64,000 nt of DNA from Panopea generosa (Eukaryota; Mollusca; Bivalvia; Adapedonta; Hiatellidae), in NCBI GenBank assembly GCA_029582155.1, contig CM055901.1:3267482-3331481 (forward strand). The letters run 5' to 3'. Position numbers and translations under genes: made by a program. Under the pieces are notes generated by a model. The model was not told the DNA's origin, searched no databases, and saw only the letters and a program-made list of their open reading frames with translations. Of the stretch, positions 1-12,230 are shown piece by piece (the stretch's first letter is position 1; the number at the start of each line of letters is the position of its first letter).

Positions 1-1345
1 TATATACTTTTTGCTATTGAAAAATACTTTAATTCACAACGGTACTAAATGAACAAGGCATATATGAAAATTCTTAAGTTAAAATAGCTTATCACATTGC
101 ATGCTTGCAAATAAAGTTAGAATATGTTGTCTAATATATTTTTATACACAATTTATGATGTACGAGCTTAACCGACTCCATAACATATTTGAACCCTGTG
201 TAATATCACTACAGTTACATTATAGGAGTTGTCCATATTAACTTGACTGTCGTACATATAGTGCCTAGCTACATGACTCACAAAATTTAGCGTTACAAAA
301 TTTATAAGTTTTATTCTGAATCCCTTTCATAATTGTATATGTACGTGTTCAACATAATTATCACCATTAAATACCCACTGGTAATCCATTACGATATTCT
401 CCATTCATCAAGGTTATCAGAATTACAACCAGGGGTTATCCTGTGTTGCATAATTGTATACAATTTGTGAATAAAATGAGTTTATAAACTAAAATTTAAA
501 TGACATCAGTTAATCGATGTAAATGACATTATCTTGAAACATTGACCTCATGCAATGAAGACAATGATATGCATAGTGCTATTTGCATTATTTTGGAGAA
601 AAAAAATTTCTTTATCACTATACTTAACCCTGAAATATAAATAGTAAATGTAAAATAGTTAATGTAAAAAAGTAAAAACATTTTCTGAACAATGTGGTAA
701 ATAAATTCTCACAGCCATGCTTATTTATTATTAAATTTATTAATGAGATGGAGGCATAGTTTTTATTGCTTAAATTTATTTTCTAGTATATGATTATTCT
801 CATATTATAAATTAACTTAAGAATTAAGAGCACAATTATTAGTTTTTATCAGGAGATGAAAAACATTAGGCTTATTTACGCAATGAAAACTCAAAATTAT
901 GCTTCCAATACTTAATATAGTTACATTATATTTTACATCATATTTTCAAATGAAAATTTAGTATTGTTTTACCATTTTGGTATTAAAATTGGATTATCTG
1001 CATCTTACCGTTACCTTGGTGCATCTTACAACTTGTTTCTAGGTTTAATTTATAATGCATCACGTTGGGTAAGATCTATAATTGCGAACAAAAATTTGAT
1101 GTGAAAAAATCATACTTACTTTGAGACAAAATAAGTTTCTGAGACAAAAAAGTTTCCTGCAATAACAAGTACATGAATCAGAGTTTTTAGACTATCTGTA
1201 ACACATGACAATAATAAAGTGTAAATGCCAAATAATTTGCAGTTAGCAATTTTTCAAAAAAACAAAAATACACCTTGGGAGAAAAAAGTGCATGGTTGAA
1301 GCCTTTGACTTTGGGTTGGTCAGGAAACTGTAAACATAACATTTT
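1..1345. other. AT-rich non-coding sequence, probably intronic
   Basis: No coding exon, RNA gene or clear repeat was recognised. The stretch is AT-rich with short homopolymers. Because the first visible CCM2 exon at 2049 begins mid-codon after an acceptor, this sequence is most simply part of the preceding CCM2 intron. Confidence 0.5.
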
Positions 1346-1722
1346 TTTATGCCCCCCAAAAAATTTTTTTGGTGGCATATAGTAATCGCAGCGTCCGTCC
1401 ATCCGTCCTTCCATCCGGTATTTCGTTTCTGGCCTGTAACTTTGTCATGCATAGATGGATTTTGTTGATACTTGCAACAAATGATCAACAGAACATGATG
1501 ACGTGTCGCGAGTAAGACCCACACCCGTACCTCAAAAGTCAAGGTCACAATTTGAGTATGTTTGACAACACTTTGAGTTTATGTGAGATTTCGTTTCTGG
1601 CCTGTAACTTTGTCATGCATAAATGAATTATTTTAATGATACTTGCTACAAATGATCAACATAACATCATGACATGTTGGGGGGGCATGTGACACTTAAC
1701 AGTGACATTTCTTGTTTACGCC
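1346..1722 (+). repeat. Dispersed repeat with GC-rich ends and internal duplication
   Basis: The segment begins near a TGCCCCCC run and closes near a GGGGGGCA run, so its ends are inversely complementary, as in a MITE. Inside it a block containing TTCGTTTCTGGCCTGTAACT occurs twice, about 168 bp apart (about 1422 and 1589). A pyrimidine-rich run of short CCGTCC-type repeats lies near 1393. I infer a dispersed non-autonomous element; the family is not identified. Confidence 0.5.
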
Positions 1723-2048
1723 TAAAATAAATTTTCAGAAATTTGGTAAGTTGTTCTCAACACATTGCTAATAAAATCACTTGTAAAAATATAAAAAAGA
1801 AGGATCAGTTCCAAAGTGACTTCCATGGATGGATTGTATGTTTAAATTGAACAAAGTTAATATCACATTAAATTTTACACACTGAATAATTATTGTCAAT
1901 TAGTTAATGATTGATTGCAATAAAATGCATCGAGTTTATAGCCATTTCAAGCTTGTGGAGCTAGATGTAATTGATCATAAGCATAGTGTAATAAAAAAAA
2001 TAAACGCATAGCTATATCCAAGTGAACATTGATTTTTCTCTATTTCAG

Positions 2049-5000
2049 GTACTGTGGAGAGGTTTATGTTAGCTGTCTTACATTGTGCATATAAAGACAC
2101 TGCTGAGGCTATATGTTCACTAGTTAGCCAAATCTTCCATCTAGTATACACTGACGCAATGATAGACCTTATAGAGGATACAATAGACAAGGCCATCCCA
2201 CCATACCCAGAACCGGACATGACCTCCACTACGTCAGGTTTGTAATTGGGGTTAAATGAATGATTTGGGAAAATATATATAGGAAGATAAGACAGTCAGT
2301 GCATTTTAAGTCGTTCTTTAAAAGTTGACACCATTGTCTAAATGGTGCCTTTTCCTAATTGTGTATATTTTTTAATCTTGGTCCAGAGTTAATTAAATCT
2401 TGGCCCAAAGTTAAGTACATCTTTGTTCGGAGTTAAATGTAGGTTAATGATCTGCGCGATACATTTTTTTAGCTCAATTAAAAAAATGGCAAGCATTATA
2501 GATGTAAGTTTGGAGTGAGTTAAATAAGTTGAGAAACACTGGTAAATACTGAAAGAACAGCATTTGACATTTATTAATTTATTTGTTGTATTTTTTTTAA
2601 TAGATTTGTCAATTTTATGATGTAAGGGAGATAACTTTAGAAGTGGTATATGATCTGTCCTAATTTAATTCTAATGGTAAGGTAAATTCTGTCGAATTAT
2701 GTCATATATTTGAATGCAATATTTAAAAAAAAAGTAAAATAATGAATAAATATATTTTATACAAACTTGCTAGATATCTTAAAATTCTAATGATTTCATG
2801 TAATTCATTAGAACCGATACAATTTTTCAGTTCCTTTTTTTACAGGTGTCTGTAAGTATATAATGAGTTGTTGTTATTGTTTATGGTGTTAAGCATCGCT
2901 TTTAACAATTTTTCAGTTATATCGCAACGGTGTCTACTTGAGACAGTATTTGGAGTGCTGTCACACTGAAGTATCATGCTGCAGATACATAGTATGATAC
3001 CCCACCTAGTCACATTATACTGACACCAAGCCCACCAGACCTAGAACTAGCCTCTCAATGCGGGGTGCCAAGCAAGGAAACTTTTAGTACCATTTTTCAA
3101 GTCTTTGGTATAACCTGGCCGGGATCAAACCCATGACCTTCCACGTGCGAGGTGAACACTCTTCCCCTTGACTGCTGCTGTGATATATATCATAACTTAA
3201 GATATTAAGTAAGTCACCTTAATTTTATTTCTATTTTCAGATTCAACACCGCCACCTGGCTTGTAAGTTTGTCTTTATTATATGCTCAGTTTCTGTAAAT
3301 TATACATTTATTATTTCAGTATAAATAAAGAGGCACAATTATAATGAAGATGATTTCATTTCGACAATGTGCATACTACCAGTATACTGAGTATATCACT
3401 CATAAAAAATATTCCTGTATTCAACTGTGAATTTCTTTGATAATAATATTTAAGATTTTGTATATACATTGTTAGTCTGACAGGAATTTTCCAATTAAAC
3501 CGAGCGGTTTGTTTGTGTATTGCATCAATACGATGTATTTTGTTTGTGTGTAGGTATGTTGATGTATATTATTTTAAGTTATGACAACTTAAAATGTTTT
3601 TCAGTATTTCTGGCTCAGTGACTAAAATAAATGTGGATGAAAGTGGAATTAGTCCCATGGTGCATCCAGCTCAGAGTGATATCAGCACAGAGTCCAGTGC
3701 TGACCTTCTACGTGAATACATGTGGCAGGTGGGTGAAAAATGCTTGTTTTTCCATCGATCTCATAGCGATATCAGCACAGAGTCCAGTGCTGACCTTTTA
3801 TGTGAATATATGTGGCAGGTGGGTGAAAAATGCTTGTTTTTCCATCGATCTCATAGTGATATCAGCACAGAGTCCAGTGCTGACCTTCTACATGAACATA
3901 TGTGGCAGGTGGGTGAAAATGCTTGTTTTTCCATCGATCTCATAGTGATATCAGCACAGAGTCCAGTGCTGACCTTCTACGTGAATATATGTGGCAGGTT
4001 CTGAAAAATGCTTGTTTTTCCATCGATCTCATAGTGATATCAGCACAGAGTCCAGTGCTGACCTTGTACGTGAATATATGTGGTACATGTAGGTGGGTGA
4101 AAAATGCTTGTTTTTCCATCAATCTCATAGTGATATCAGCACAGAGTCCAGTGCTGACCTTCTACATGAATAAATGGCAGGTGGGTGAAAAATGCTTGTT
4201 TTTCCATCGATCTCATAGTGATATCAGCACAGAGTCCAGTGCTGACGTTCTACGTGAATATATGTGGCAGTTGGGTGAAAAATGCTTGTTTTTCCACAGA
4301 TCTCATAGTTATATCAGTACACAGCATAATGCTGACACTTTTTCTTGAATATATGTGGGAGGTTGTGAAAAAAGTTTATACTTCAAATTGATCTCAGAGT
4401 GATATCAGCAGAGTCAGGTACTGTCCTTCTACGTGAATATATGTGGCAGGTGGTGAAAAATGCTTGTTCTTCCATTGATCTCATAGTGATATCAGAACAA
4501 AGAACAGTGTTTACTTGTTATATGAAAATACATATACCGATGGCAGGTAGAGTGAATATTTTTTATGGTTTTTCCAGCATGATGTACATGTAGAACTGGA
4601 ATTTATTGTAATATTCATTGCGCCCTATAGAAGTGTTACAAAAACTACATGTACCTTTGCAAGATACTAATTTTAGCACTCCAGAACTAATAAATGCATT
4701 TTTTTTATGAATTGTATATCATTTTTTGTTTCAGTTGAACTTGTAAAAGCTGTTGTTTTATTTTCAGTTAAATGATAAACTGAAGCCAGAAGAGTTAAAG
4801 ACATTCTCATCACTTCTTAAGAGTTGGAATTACTCCTCAAATAAACTACAAGAGTTTTGTGATAATTTGTTTAAACTTTATGGACCAGAGAGAAAATATT
4901 TATTGACAGGTAAGATTTATTGAAATTCCCTGTGCTATTTATTATGTGTGTGTGGCATCTGTGATCAAATGGAATAAAGCATGCAGGGCTGTAATTAATC

Positions 5001-7326
5001 TGATTTTATCTGGTAGACCAGAGGACTTGTAGTCCTTGACCTCCACTAGCCAAGTGCAAAATGTAGTTGAAATAATTTAAAACAATACAAACACGGACTT
5101 CACATCTTTCAAGTTACAAGTATAAAGCATGTAAACTTTCTTTGTAAGGTTAGAATAGAGCTATTTCACTGCAAACAGTTGAAACTTCAAATCATTGAGA
5201 TTTGATTTAAAAGCCACATAAAATACCCACTACACTATAATTATATAGGACAAACATAATTTTGCTAGTTTCAGACTAACTGGTTAGTTGAGCCCTGCAT
5301 TTCTCATTTAGACTTCCATGTGAAAAAGTTTGCCAGGTACTTGCAGAAAGGGTTTAACTGTCTACATATTACAGAAGCAACTTTAGGTTTATTACAACTC
5401 AATTAAGTATATAAATGTCACCTAGTGTTGCTAATTCATTTTTATAGTTTAGAAGTTTATGGTTCAAGGGAGACAACACTGTCTTAACATATAATTATAA
5501 TGTCATTTTATACATGAAATGAATACAGGTAAATTCTAACTGTAAAAGTATTGGAAAACAATTATTTGTATAGTACGGAAATAGTAAACCCAAACTGGTT
5601 TATTGTACATGTTTGTTTTGTTTTGTATATATGTGAACTGAGTAAGCTTGGGAATGACAGATTGGCAAGTGAGCGATATGAGCTATTAATTAGTTTGGGA
5701 GTGACATTGATTGACAAGTGAGTGATGCAAGTTAGGCCAAACCCAACACTGTATGCAAACCCTTATCCCCAAATTAACAATCTACGATATTCATTCTCTA
5801 GACATAGACAAAGGCTCGTTTTGAATCCATCTAAATAGTATATTTATATACTCCGGACATTTTATATAAAACTGCAAAGTTTTATTTTTATCAATCGAAT
5901 ATCCTGGTACGATCAGTGATATTGTTTTTATTTATTTTAAAAAAAGCCACGTTAATTGTTAACAGTGAAATTCTGTAATTTGTATTGTGAAGTATTGTGT
6001 AATGTTCTTTTTGTTTTGATGTGTTTCTGAATATTTTGTTATATATTAAAGGCTCTTGGACCATCTTTGAATATCCTGTAAATTACTCTGCCAATATTTA
6101 AAAGAACCATGGAATAGTGTTGTTATCAAATACCTTCAAACCCCGGTTACAAAAATAATTTATGTATTTACGAGTAACGTAGTGTATCAATTTATAGTTT
6201 GTGTTGTACAAACTTTTATTACTGAATTATATGACTTAATCATGTGATGTCATCTTTGACTGCGATTCTCTACTTTCAGGTCTGTTTCCTTTTATACCAG
6301 AGAGAGACTGTCAAGCATTTGAAAATTTTCTTAAGAGACATGATATACGGATGTATGGTCAGGGTACTTTAAGCAGTTTTCATGATTATCCACCCCCTAT
6401 ATACACGTAAGTTCAGTCCACATCTACAGTCTGATTCATCAATCATTTAACCCTTTGCTCCATAAGCGTTTTCTCTGACTTCCAAATTGAAAGCATTAAT
6501 TCACCATGTATCACGTATTAACCACGTATGAGCAATCTGAACTCTTCCTGCACTATTTTCAAAGGTCTTCTGTGATTGGTGTGGGAAAACGCCTATCTGT
6601 GGAGTAAAGGGTTAAGCAACTTGTATTATATAACTGGTATCCCTTTGCTTGTTGTTCAAGTCGGTAACACCATTTGCAAGTAATACACAGTTTGATCAGG
6701 GCCTGTAACCAATCAATTTACTCTAATTACCGGGCTGCTTTCAGTTTGATAAACGTTAAATGTTTTAGTTAACATTTGATAACACAAGTCAACTGAACAA
6801 TGTGTTCATTGTATACATTTCCTAACATAGGCAATCACCTTTGAGAGCCGTTTGCATTTTCAATTTCAGTTTACTGTTTGTTCAGCTGTCGGAGCAACAT
6901 TTATTAACATATTCAACATGTTTAATCAAATTTACACAGCCAAGATCTTCCAAGTTATAATGAAACGATGTTTAAACAAAGTGTCCCCAACCATACATGC
7001 AGTTTATTCTGAAGTTGCCCTCATGTAATGGTTAGGATATAAGGGTAGGAGAGTATTAAAGAAATTGATCAAGTAATGGATTAAAATAGAAGCACCAGTG
7101 AAACCTTGTCAATCAAATTTTGCTTTCTTTTTTTAACAGAAGATCTATCAGTGACACATCTATACAGAGCAACATAGCCATGAGCAATGATCTGGACCGC
7201 ACTGCTAATGGCGAGGACCTAGACACTGAATTAGAGGCCATGGGAAAGAAAATGGAAAAAATAGAATTAAGTGTTGGTGAAACTGCTCACTCCTACTTGC
7301 CTAGTTCCTACGACAAGAAGAGTTAA
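2049..7326 (+). CDS. CCM2: CCM2 (malcavernin) orthologue, 3' part, six exons
   Basis: CCM2 is a cytoplasmic scaffold that joins KRIT1/CCM1 and CCM3 and controls MEKK3 and RhoA signalling at cell junctions. Visible exons are 2049-2237, 3241-3262, 3605-3728, 4768-4909, 6280-6406 and 7140-7326 (TAA at 7324). All have AG/GT borders and join in phase. Exon 2049-2237 encodes the end of the PTB domain (for example HLVYTDAMIDLIEDTID). Exons 3605-3728 to 6280-6406 encode the C-terminal harmonin-homology-like domain (SADLLREYMWQ, LQEFCDNLFKLYGPERKYLL, FIPERDCQAFENFL), which matches vertebrate CCM2 almost helix by helix. The last exon encodes an acidic tail ending in KKS. The PTB start and N-terminus lie upstream of the window. 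Oddities are a 22-nt microexon and tandem copies of the third visible exon's 3' end. Identity comes from recalled family similarity. Confidence 0.9.
2868..3183 (-). mobile_element. tRNA-derived SINE (type A), reverse copy in a CCM2 intron
   Basis: Read on the minus strand this matches, end to end, the copy at 17747-18050: a tRNA-like head with box A and box B, a body containing a short block ending TAATGTGACT, and a 3' end with AACAATTTTTCAGTTATATC (as written on +). It lies in the intron between the first and second visible CCM2 exons. No clear target-site duplication was found, and this copy is more diverged than the 17.7 kb one. Confidence 0.8.
3661..4550 (+). repeat. Tandem array of a CCM2 exon end plus its splice donor (~90 bp unit, ~10 copies)
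   Basis: The 3' part of CCM2 exon 3605-3728 (residues SDISTESSADLLREYMWQ) with its CAG|GTGGGTG donor and about 36 bp of intron is repeated in tandem. Unit ends (the donor CAG) lie at 3728, 3818, 3908, 3997, about 4092, 4180, 4270, about 4361, 4449 and about 4546. The first two steps are exactly 90 bp, so the exon reading frame runs on through the intron copies; later copies carry 1-nt indels and decay. Copies also carry a T-rich stretch ending in CATAG that could mimic an acceptor. Confidence 0.9.
4910..6279 (+). other. CCM2 intron
   Basis: Intron between donor GTAAGA at 4910 and acceptor CTTTCAG ending at 6279. No conserved coding segment or recognised repeat was seen. A short near-duplicate phrase (GGGAATGACAG / GGGAGTGACATT with GCAAGTGAG-type followers) occurs around 5650-5725. 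Confidence 0.6.
6447..6615. mobile_element. 161-bp piggyBac-type MITE with TTAA target duplication
   Basis: TTAA (6447-6450) is followed by CCCTTTGCTCCATA. At the other end, TGTGGAGTAAAGGG precedes TTAA (6612-6615), so the element is 6451-6611 with inverted ends starting CCCTTT. TTAA duplications and CCC termini are the marks of piggyBac elements. It sits in the last CCM2 intron, and a relative lies at 9905-10092. It has no coding capacity. Confidence 0.75.
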
Positions 7327-7480
7327 ATTTGACAGATAAAATAACTTTGTACATGTACAATGAAACCCAAATGATGGACGACTTGGATGAAACATTTGAT
7401 GAAGGTCTGGTCCATAGTGTATAAAACAATGCAACACATGGTATGCTTACTAAACACCAGAGAATTCTACCTTTAACAGC

Positions 7481-7728
7481 AATAAACTTGTCCTTTCTTC
7501 CAACTGTGAAGTAGATGAATTAGTTGAAATTGAATTGTTTTTTGTTACAAAAGCATGTCTCCAACTGCCTACATTTTTGCCACACTTTCATTATCTCTGG
7601 CCAAAAGTCGAAAAAGTGCTATTATTGCCAGATAAAGCAATTTTACTGTCTGACAGATAAAGAATGGGTTGGATTAGTAACCTTTATCATCTTGATTCAG
7701 ATGCATACTGCCTTTACACTGGAATAAA
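7481..7728 (+). other. Candidate CCM2 polyadenylation signals
   Basis: Two AATAAA hexamers follow the CCM2 stop codon, at 7481-7486 and 7723-7728. The second is followed by a T-rich stretch about 15-20 bases later, so a 3'UTR of roughly 420 bases is plausible. Sequence motifs only. Confidence 0.5.
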
Positions 7729-7739
7729 GAAGTGCTCAA

Positions 7740-8116
7740 AATTACATTTTTACTGATAACAACCTATTGGGGGATCTCCTGATATTCTTTGGAAACGTGA
7801 GTGAAAGGTTCAGTTATAACCGTAAAAATGTATTAAATGGGACCGTTAAAATGTATTAAATGGGAGAAGGTAGGAGAAAGGTTGGATTAATATAGCCTGT
7901 GTTTGAGAAGTGGTGCTAAATTGTTATACATTTAATTGTTATAAGCCATTGTTTTTTAACAGTTTATGTATATGTATATATATATACACATCCAATATGT
8001 TAACCTTAGAACAAGAGAACAACCTGTATTGTTGTATTGAACTGTTGTTTTACCTGAATATATTGATTATAATTATATTATTCTTTGTTGTATCTATAAA
8101 TGTATAATACATTGAT
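7740..8116. other. Non-coding sequence downstream of CCM2
   Basis: AT-rich with a tandem TGTATTAAATGGGA phrase near 7830-7865 and a TA-rich tract near 7975. Nothing else recognised. Confidence 0.5.
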
Positions 8117-8736
8117 GTGTGGTTTGAGAATACTGTTTGGGATTTGTCCGAGGGTCGAGAGTTTCTTCTCCCAGTTGTCGGCCACTTTTTACTATACATG
8201 TACATTTTGTAATGGAAATTATGTTTACTGTTTGAATTATTTTTTATTAAACATCTTTAATCATTGCAAAACAAAAGGTTTAGTAATTTGATTGTTGCAG
8301 TTTTATTTTTTTGTTACACATTTTAGAATTCTTACCCCAATGACTCTTTATATAATAGTTTGATAAATCGCAAGAGAAGTTCATAATGATTTATGCAGGC
8401 AACAAAATGAATGTTAGACATAGAATTTACATACAAATGGCCAATATTTATTTAGAATTAGAGTACACACTACATTTATGTACAATATATTATTTTAAAC
8501 TGCAGTATGTTCAAGTACACATATTTTTAATTGTATCATGTCTGTAATGCTGTTTGCTCTATTTATAATGAATAATGTTGCAAACCAAAGTGAAAGACCA
8601 TCAAGTCTGTACAAAAAAGAAACACCTGTTCAGGTATAAAGGTTTTAGGCTCATTCCAAATTTTCATGTACTGATGTTGTTTTTTTTTCATTTCATTTAT
8701 GTGAATGTTTTGTCGTTCATTGAATCCGTGTGGTTT
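8117..8736 (+). mobile_element. Dispersed retroelement-like sequence, longer copy
   Basis: From about 8223 to 8726 this is nearly identical to 13224-13720. Both copies stop at the same 3' point (GTTCATTGAATC) but have different 5' extents, as 5'-truncated retrotransposon copies do. Here GTGTGGTTT occurs at 8117-8125 and again at 8728-8736 and may be a 9-bp target-site duplication. No protein is encoded; the family is not known. Confidence 0.55.
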
Positions 8737-9900
8737 CAGGTAAGAATAGAATCACTGTCAATCTCTGCAGAGGGGTTAGAGGCCTCCTAATGGGTGTCAT
8801 GATCATTATTGTGGTAGAATTACCAACTCTTGTGTGGTTCCAGGGAGCATATGAGTGGCGGTTAGAATATGACCACTGTTGCTCATGTCGTAAGTAGTGA
8901 CACTTAGAGCAATGCATTAGAATTTGCTGAAACTCTGCCAGTATCAAGGGTCTTTGTTCATTCTGCATATTCATTTGTTGATGTGATTTTTTTAATCTGT
9001 ATAATTTGTTGTTTATGTACATGTAGAATGAACCTGGGATCTCCTACCTGTTGGCGTCGAGTAACCTATAATGGTATGCCGTCAAACCCTATTCATTCAA
9101 TAGACTTTATAGAAAAAGGCATTTGTATTCTCCACTGTCAGATCTTTTTTACAATTTGTAGTAAATAATTGTGGTAGTAAATAGTATGTTCGGACATTGG
9201 TATAAAGATTTATTAAATATCTGACAGTTATATTTAACTGATTAATAGCATTGTAAATTTATTTGGGATATTAAACATTAATGCTTTATTAACAGTATAC
9301 AGGTAATTCAGCGATTGAATGATAATATTTTTTTTTTGACAATGTCATACATCACACGTTTATTGTTGCATTGGTTGTGAAAAAGAAGGTAGTATTTAAC
9401 ATTATGCATGTTGTTAATGGCGTATGATTTTTAATAATTTTACATAATAATTGTATATATAATGTTGAGGAAACTATTAAATTAATACAGAAAAAGTTTG
9501 TTCATTGAAGAAGTATGTTCATTGAAGAATACAAGTTTTAAATAATGTTTCAATACTGGCAACATTTTCCACAGAATATAATTTTTTACTGTTTTAATGT
9601 TCTGTATTTATTGTTTTAAAATGTACCCTGTTTTTTTGTAGTTGTTATTTATATAATTTTGTATGTTTTATACTTGATATTTGATAGTTAATTTATCACA
9701 TGCATTTAAAATGCAATGTTAGTACAGAAATATTTAGATAGCAATAGCTCCTTTGGCATTTGGCACTTACAAAAATTATTTGTAAAATCCCACAGCACTT
9801 TTTGCCTTATAGATGAAACGAGATCAGTCTTTAATACTTTTTACTTCTGTTTGCCATCTGAAAAAAGAAGATTTAAGCAAACATTCATGGTTTAGATGTT
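8737..9900. other. Non-coding intergenic sequence
   Basis: No conserved coding segment seen on either strand. Short open stretches near 8717-9022 (-) and 8983-9168 (+) have no recognisable domain. AT-rich with many short T and A runs. Confidence 0.45.
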
Positions 9901-10096
9901 TTAACCCTTTACGCCATAGATACACATTTTCCCGCACCAATCACAGAAGGCTTTTGAAAACAGTGCTGGAAGTGTTCCAGTCTGTCAGTTAATATAAACA
10001 TAATTCGCCTAATAATTCAAAAGCCTTCTATATTAGGTGTCCAAAGGCGTCTATATTAGAGGTGTCCAAAGGCGTCTATATGAAGTAAAGGGTTAA
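9901..10096. mobile_element. 188-bp piggyBac-type MITE, relative of the 6.45 kb copy
   Basis: TTAA (9901-9904) is followed by CCCTTTACGCCATA. At the far end, TGAAGTAAAGGG precedes TTAA (10093-10096). The interior shares the phrases about CCAATCACAGAAG and CTTTTGAAAACAGTGC, in inverted orientation, with the 6451-6611 copy. A short internal duplication (GGTGTCCAAAGGCGTCTATA twice) lengthens it. Confidence 0.75.
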
Positions 10097-10171
10097 ACTT
10101 GTTGATTTTATATCGATTGTTCTTATAAGTTAAGGCAAATAATATTCAAAGTCTTGCTGGCTAGAATCAGT

Positions 10172-10687
10172 TTAAAGGGAGTATCTCAGGAAAAAAATAT
10201 GGATGTCTTTAAAAAAAATTTTTATTTTACTGTCAAAATACATCCCACTATCATAAATAAATAAAATCCGAATAGCTTAGTATTTCAAATCTACCTAAAT
10301 GTGATAAAATTGCTATTTAAATCGGAGTGGTAAACTTGAAACGAAATTCCCATTCTACTTAAATAGTGCTAGAAGACTTTTGTGACGTCATTGGGACTCT
10401 AAGGTGGAACAATGTTTACTTCATGTAAACCTGCATAACCGATCAAATTGAAATCGAAATGAAATCACGACTCATTTAATGTTACAAAATATTTTGCAAT
10501 TTTAAGCAGAAAATCTATTTTAGTCCAAGTTAGGAAATCCCTTTTCAATACATTATATTGGCGTGTTTAAATAAATATCCTTTAGGCAATACGGGGTCAG
10601 TGAATTAATATAGGCAGGATATATTGGGATAAAAAAATTTATAGCAAATTTTAAAACTTCGCAAAAATCTTCATTAATTCCCTTTAA
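10172..10687. mobile_element. Possible TTAA-flanked MITE
   Basis: TTAA at 10172 followed by AGGGA, and TCCCT followed by TTAA at 10684, enclose about 508 bp. Only some 10 bp of inverted terminal identity (TTTAAAGGGA) can be seen, so this is a weak call. Confidence 0.35.
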
Positions 10688-11868
10688 AGTATATGTAAAT
10701 AATGCATGTGGGTCAAGGACACTAATATATATACACACCTAGCCATTGCGGACGATCTATCATGTGATCCTTGGTCCAATGCGTGACCTCTGGAGAGCTC
10801 CACGTTCATGTTTTAAATATACAACATACTTTAATAATCGAGTTTTATTATGATAATAAAAAACGAATAAATCATAGACTGTGTACATTATTTCAATACA
10901 TCTACCAAATTGAGATCACTTTCAGCTCCGAACAAGCAGATACAATTGTTCCCACACTGCCGTCACAAATGATTATATAAACTTGTTTCAAAGCAACCTG
11001 TAGGTTTTACTAAATGAATCAATACAGGTGATAATAATCAAGTATTTCACAGAAATTCATAAAAGTTTATAAAGTTTCCTTTCCAGTTTCTTTTTAGCCA
11101 ATGTTAACCAACGACTATGGGAATTGATTGAAACAGTTAAATATCAAAGGAGCAGAAATGTAAGGTTAAACCAACTTTCATTAAGTCGGCCTTTTTAACT
11201 TAATGATAGGATTTAAAACTAATTACATTTGTACAACTTGGTCCACTTTATTCGTAAAACATATAACATAATACGCATCGTGTCTGAAAATAACTTCAGT
11301 GTGCCGATAAGTGGAACAAACATAGCATTGAACAACACAGTTGTGGCTGAATGTTGTCCGTTTCTGAATCAATGCAGCAGATAAGTTTGCTTAGTTGTGA
11401 ATGTCATTTCGGGCCGTTACTTTCTGCCCAATTCATCCCATGTGTTCTATGTGGAGAAACGGCTGACCATGGAGGAACATTGATGTGATTTTGCACTACA
11501 AATCGCCTAGTTGTGATGGACTTGTGTGGTTTTGCATAAGCATGTATAAATTTAGTTGGTCCATGTACATTAAAATGAAAAGGACAACTTGTATAAATAT
11601 ATAATTTATGTATTTGCAGGCATTCAAGTTGTCATTCACTATTTTCAGTTGAGCTTTTATTTTGTCTTTTCTCTCCTCAAACCATCATCCTTAATCGCCA
11701 GAGGTAATTGGCATGTGTACTTTTTTCTGACCAGTCAAGTTTTAAGTAAAGTCTATAGAATTGCTTTACAGACACGTGTTATGGGAAGAAACGTTTTTTT
11801 TGGGGTTGTGCTCCGTAATCAACAAATATTGTAATTTGTACTATTTGTTTCAATTTTAAACAGAATAA
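10688..11868. other. Non-coding intergenic sequence
   Basis: No gene, RNA or clear repeat recognised. Short open stretches (10771-10980, 11589-11834, both +) show no domain and no splice context that would make them exons. Confidence 0.45.
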
Positions 11869-12230
11869 AAAATGAAAATGAAAACTTCCACATAGCAAAA
11901 GGCACTACTTGACTGCTAGGTTGACTTAATCATGCTCAGGACATGGCGATTTTTTTTAAATTTTTGGTCATAATTCCAAGGCAACAGAAAAGAAAAAAAA
12001 GGAAAGGAAACTCCCAAATAGCATGTCATTACTAGATCACTAGGTTAGAACGTGTATGGAGATTCATGCAGTTACCTTGAACAACTTTTTTAGTTGTGCA
12101 ACAGACAGTAAAATTAGTAATTTTGGCTATTAGTTTCACAGAAAAAACATTGAAGATGAAAACTCCCCAATAGCAAGACCACTAGGTTGACATGTATACA
12201 AAGTCTTGTGAAATTAGATGCTTTTTGTGC
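11869..12230 (+). repeat. Diverged tandem repeat, three units
   Basis: A phrase of the type GAAAACTCCC.AATAGCA...CACTAGGTTGAC occurs three times, near 11880-11922, 12007-12046 and 12158-12190, at spacings of roughly 120-150 bp. The units have diverged considerably. Confidence 0.45.
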
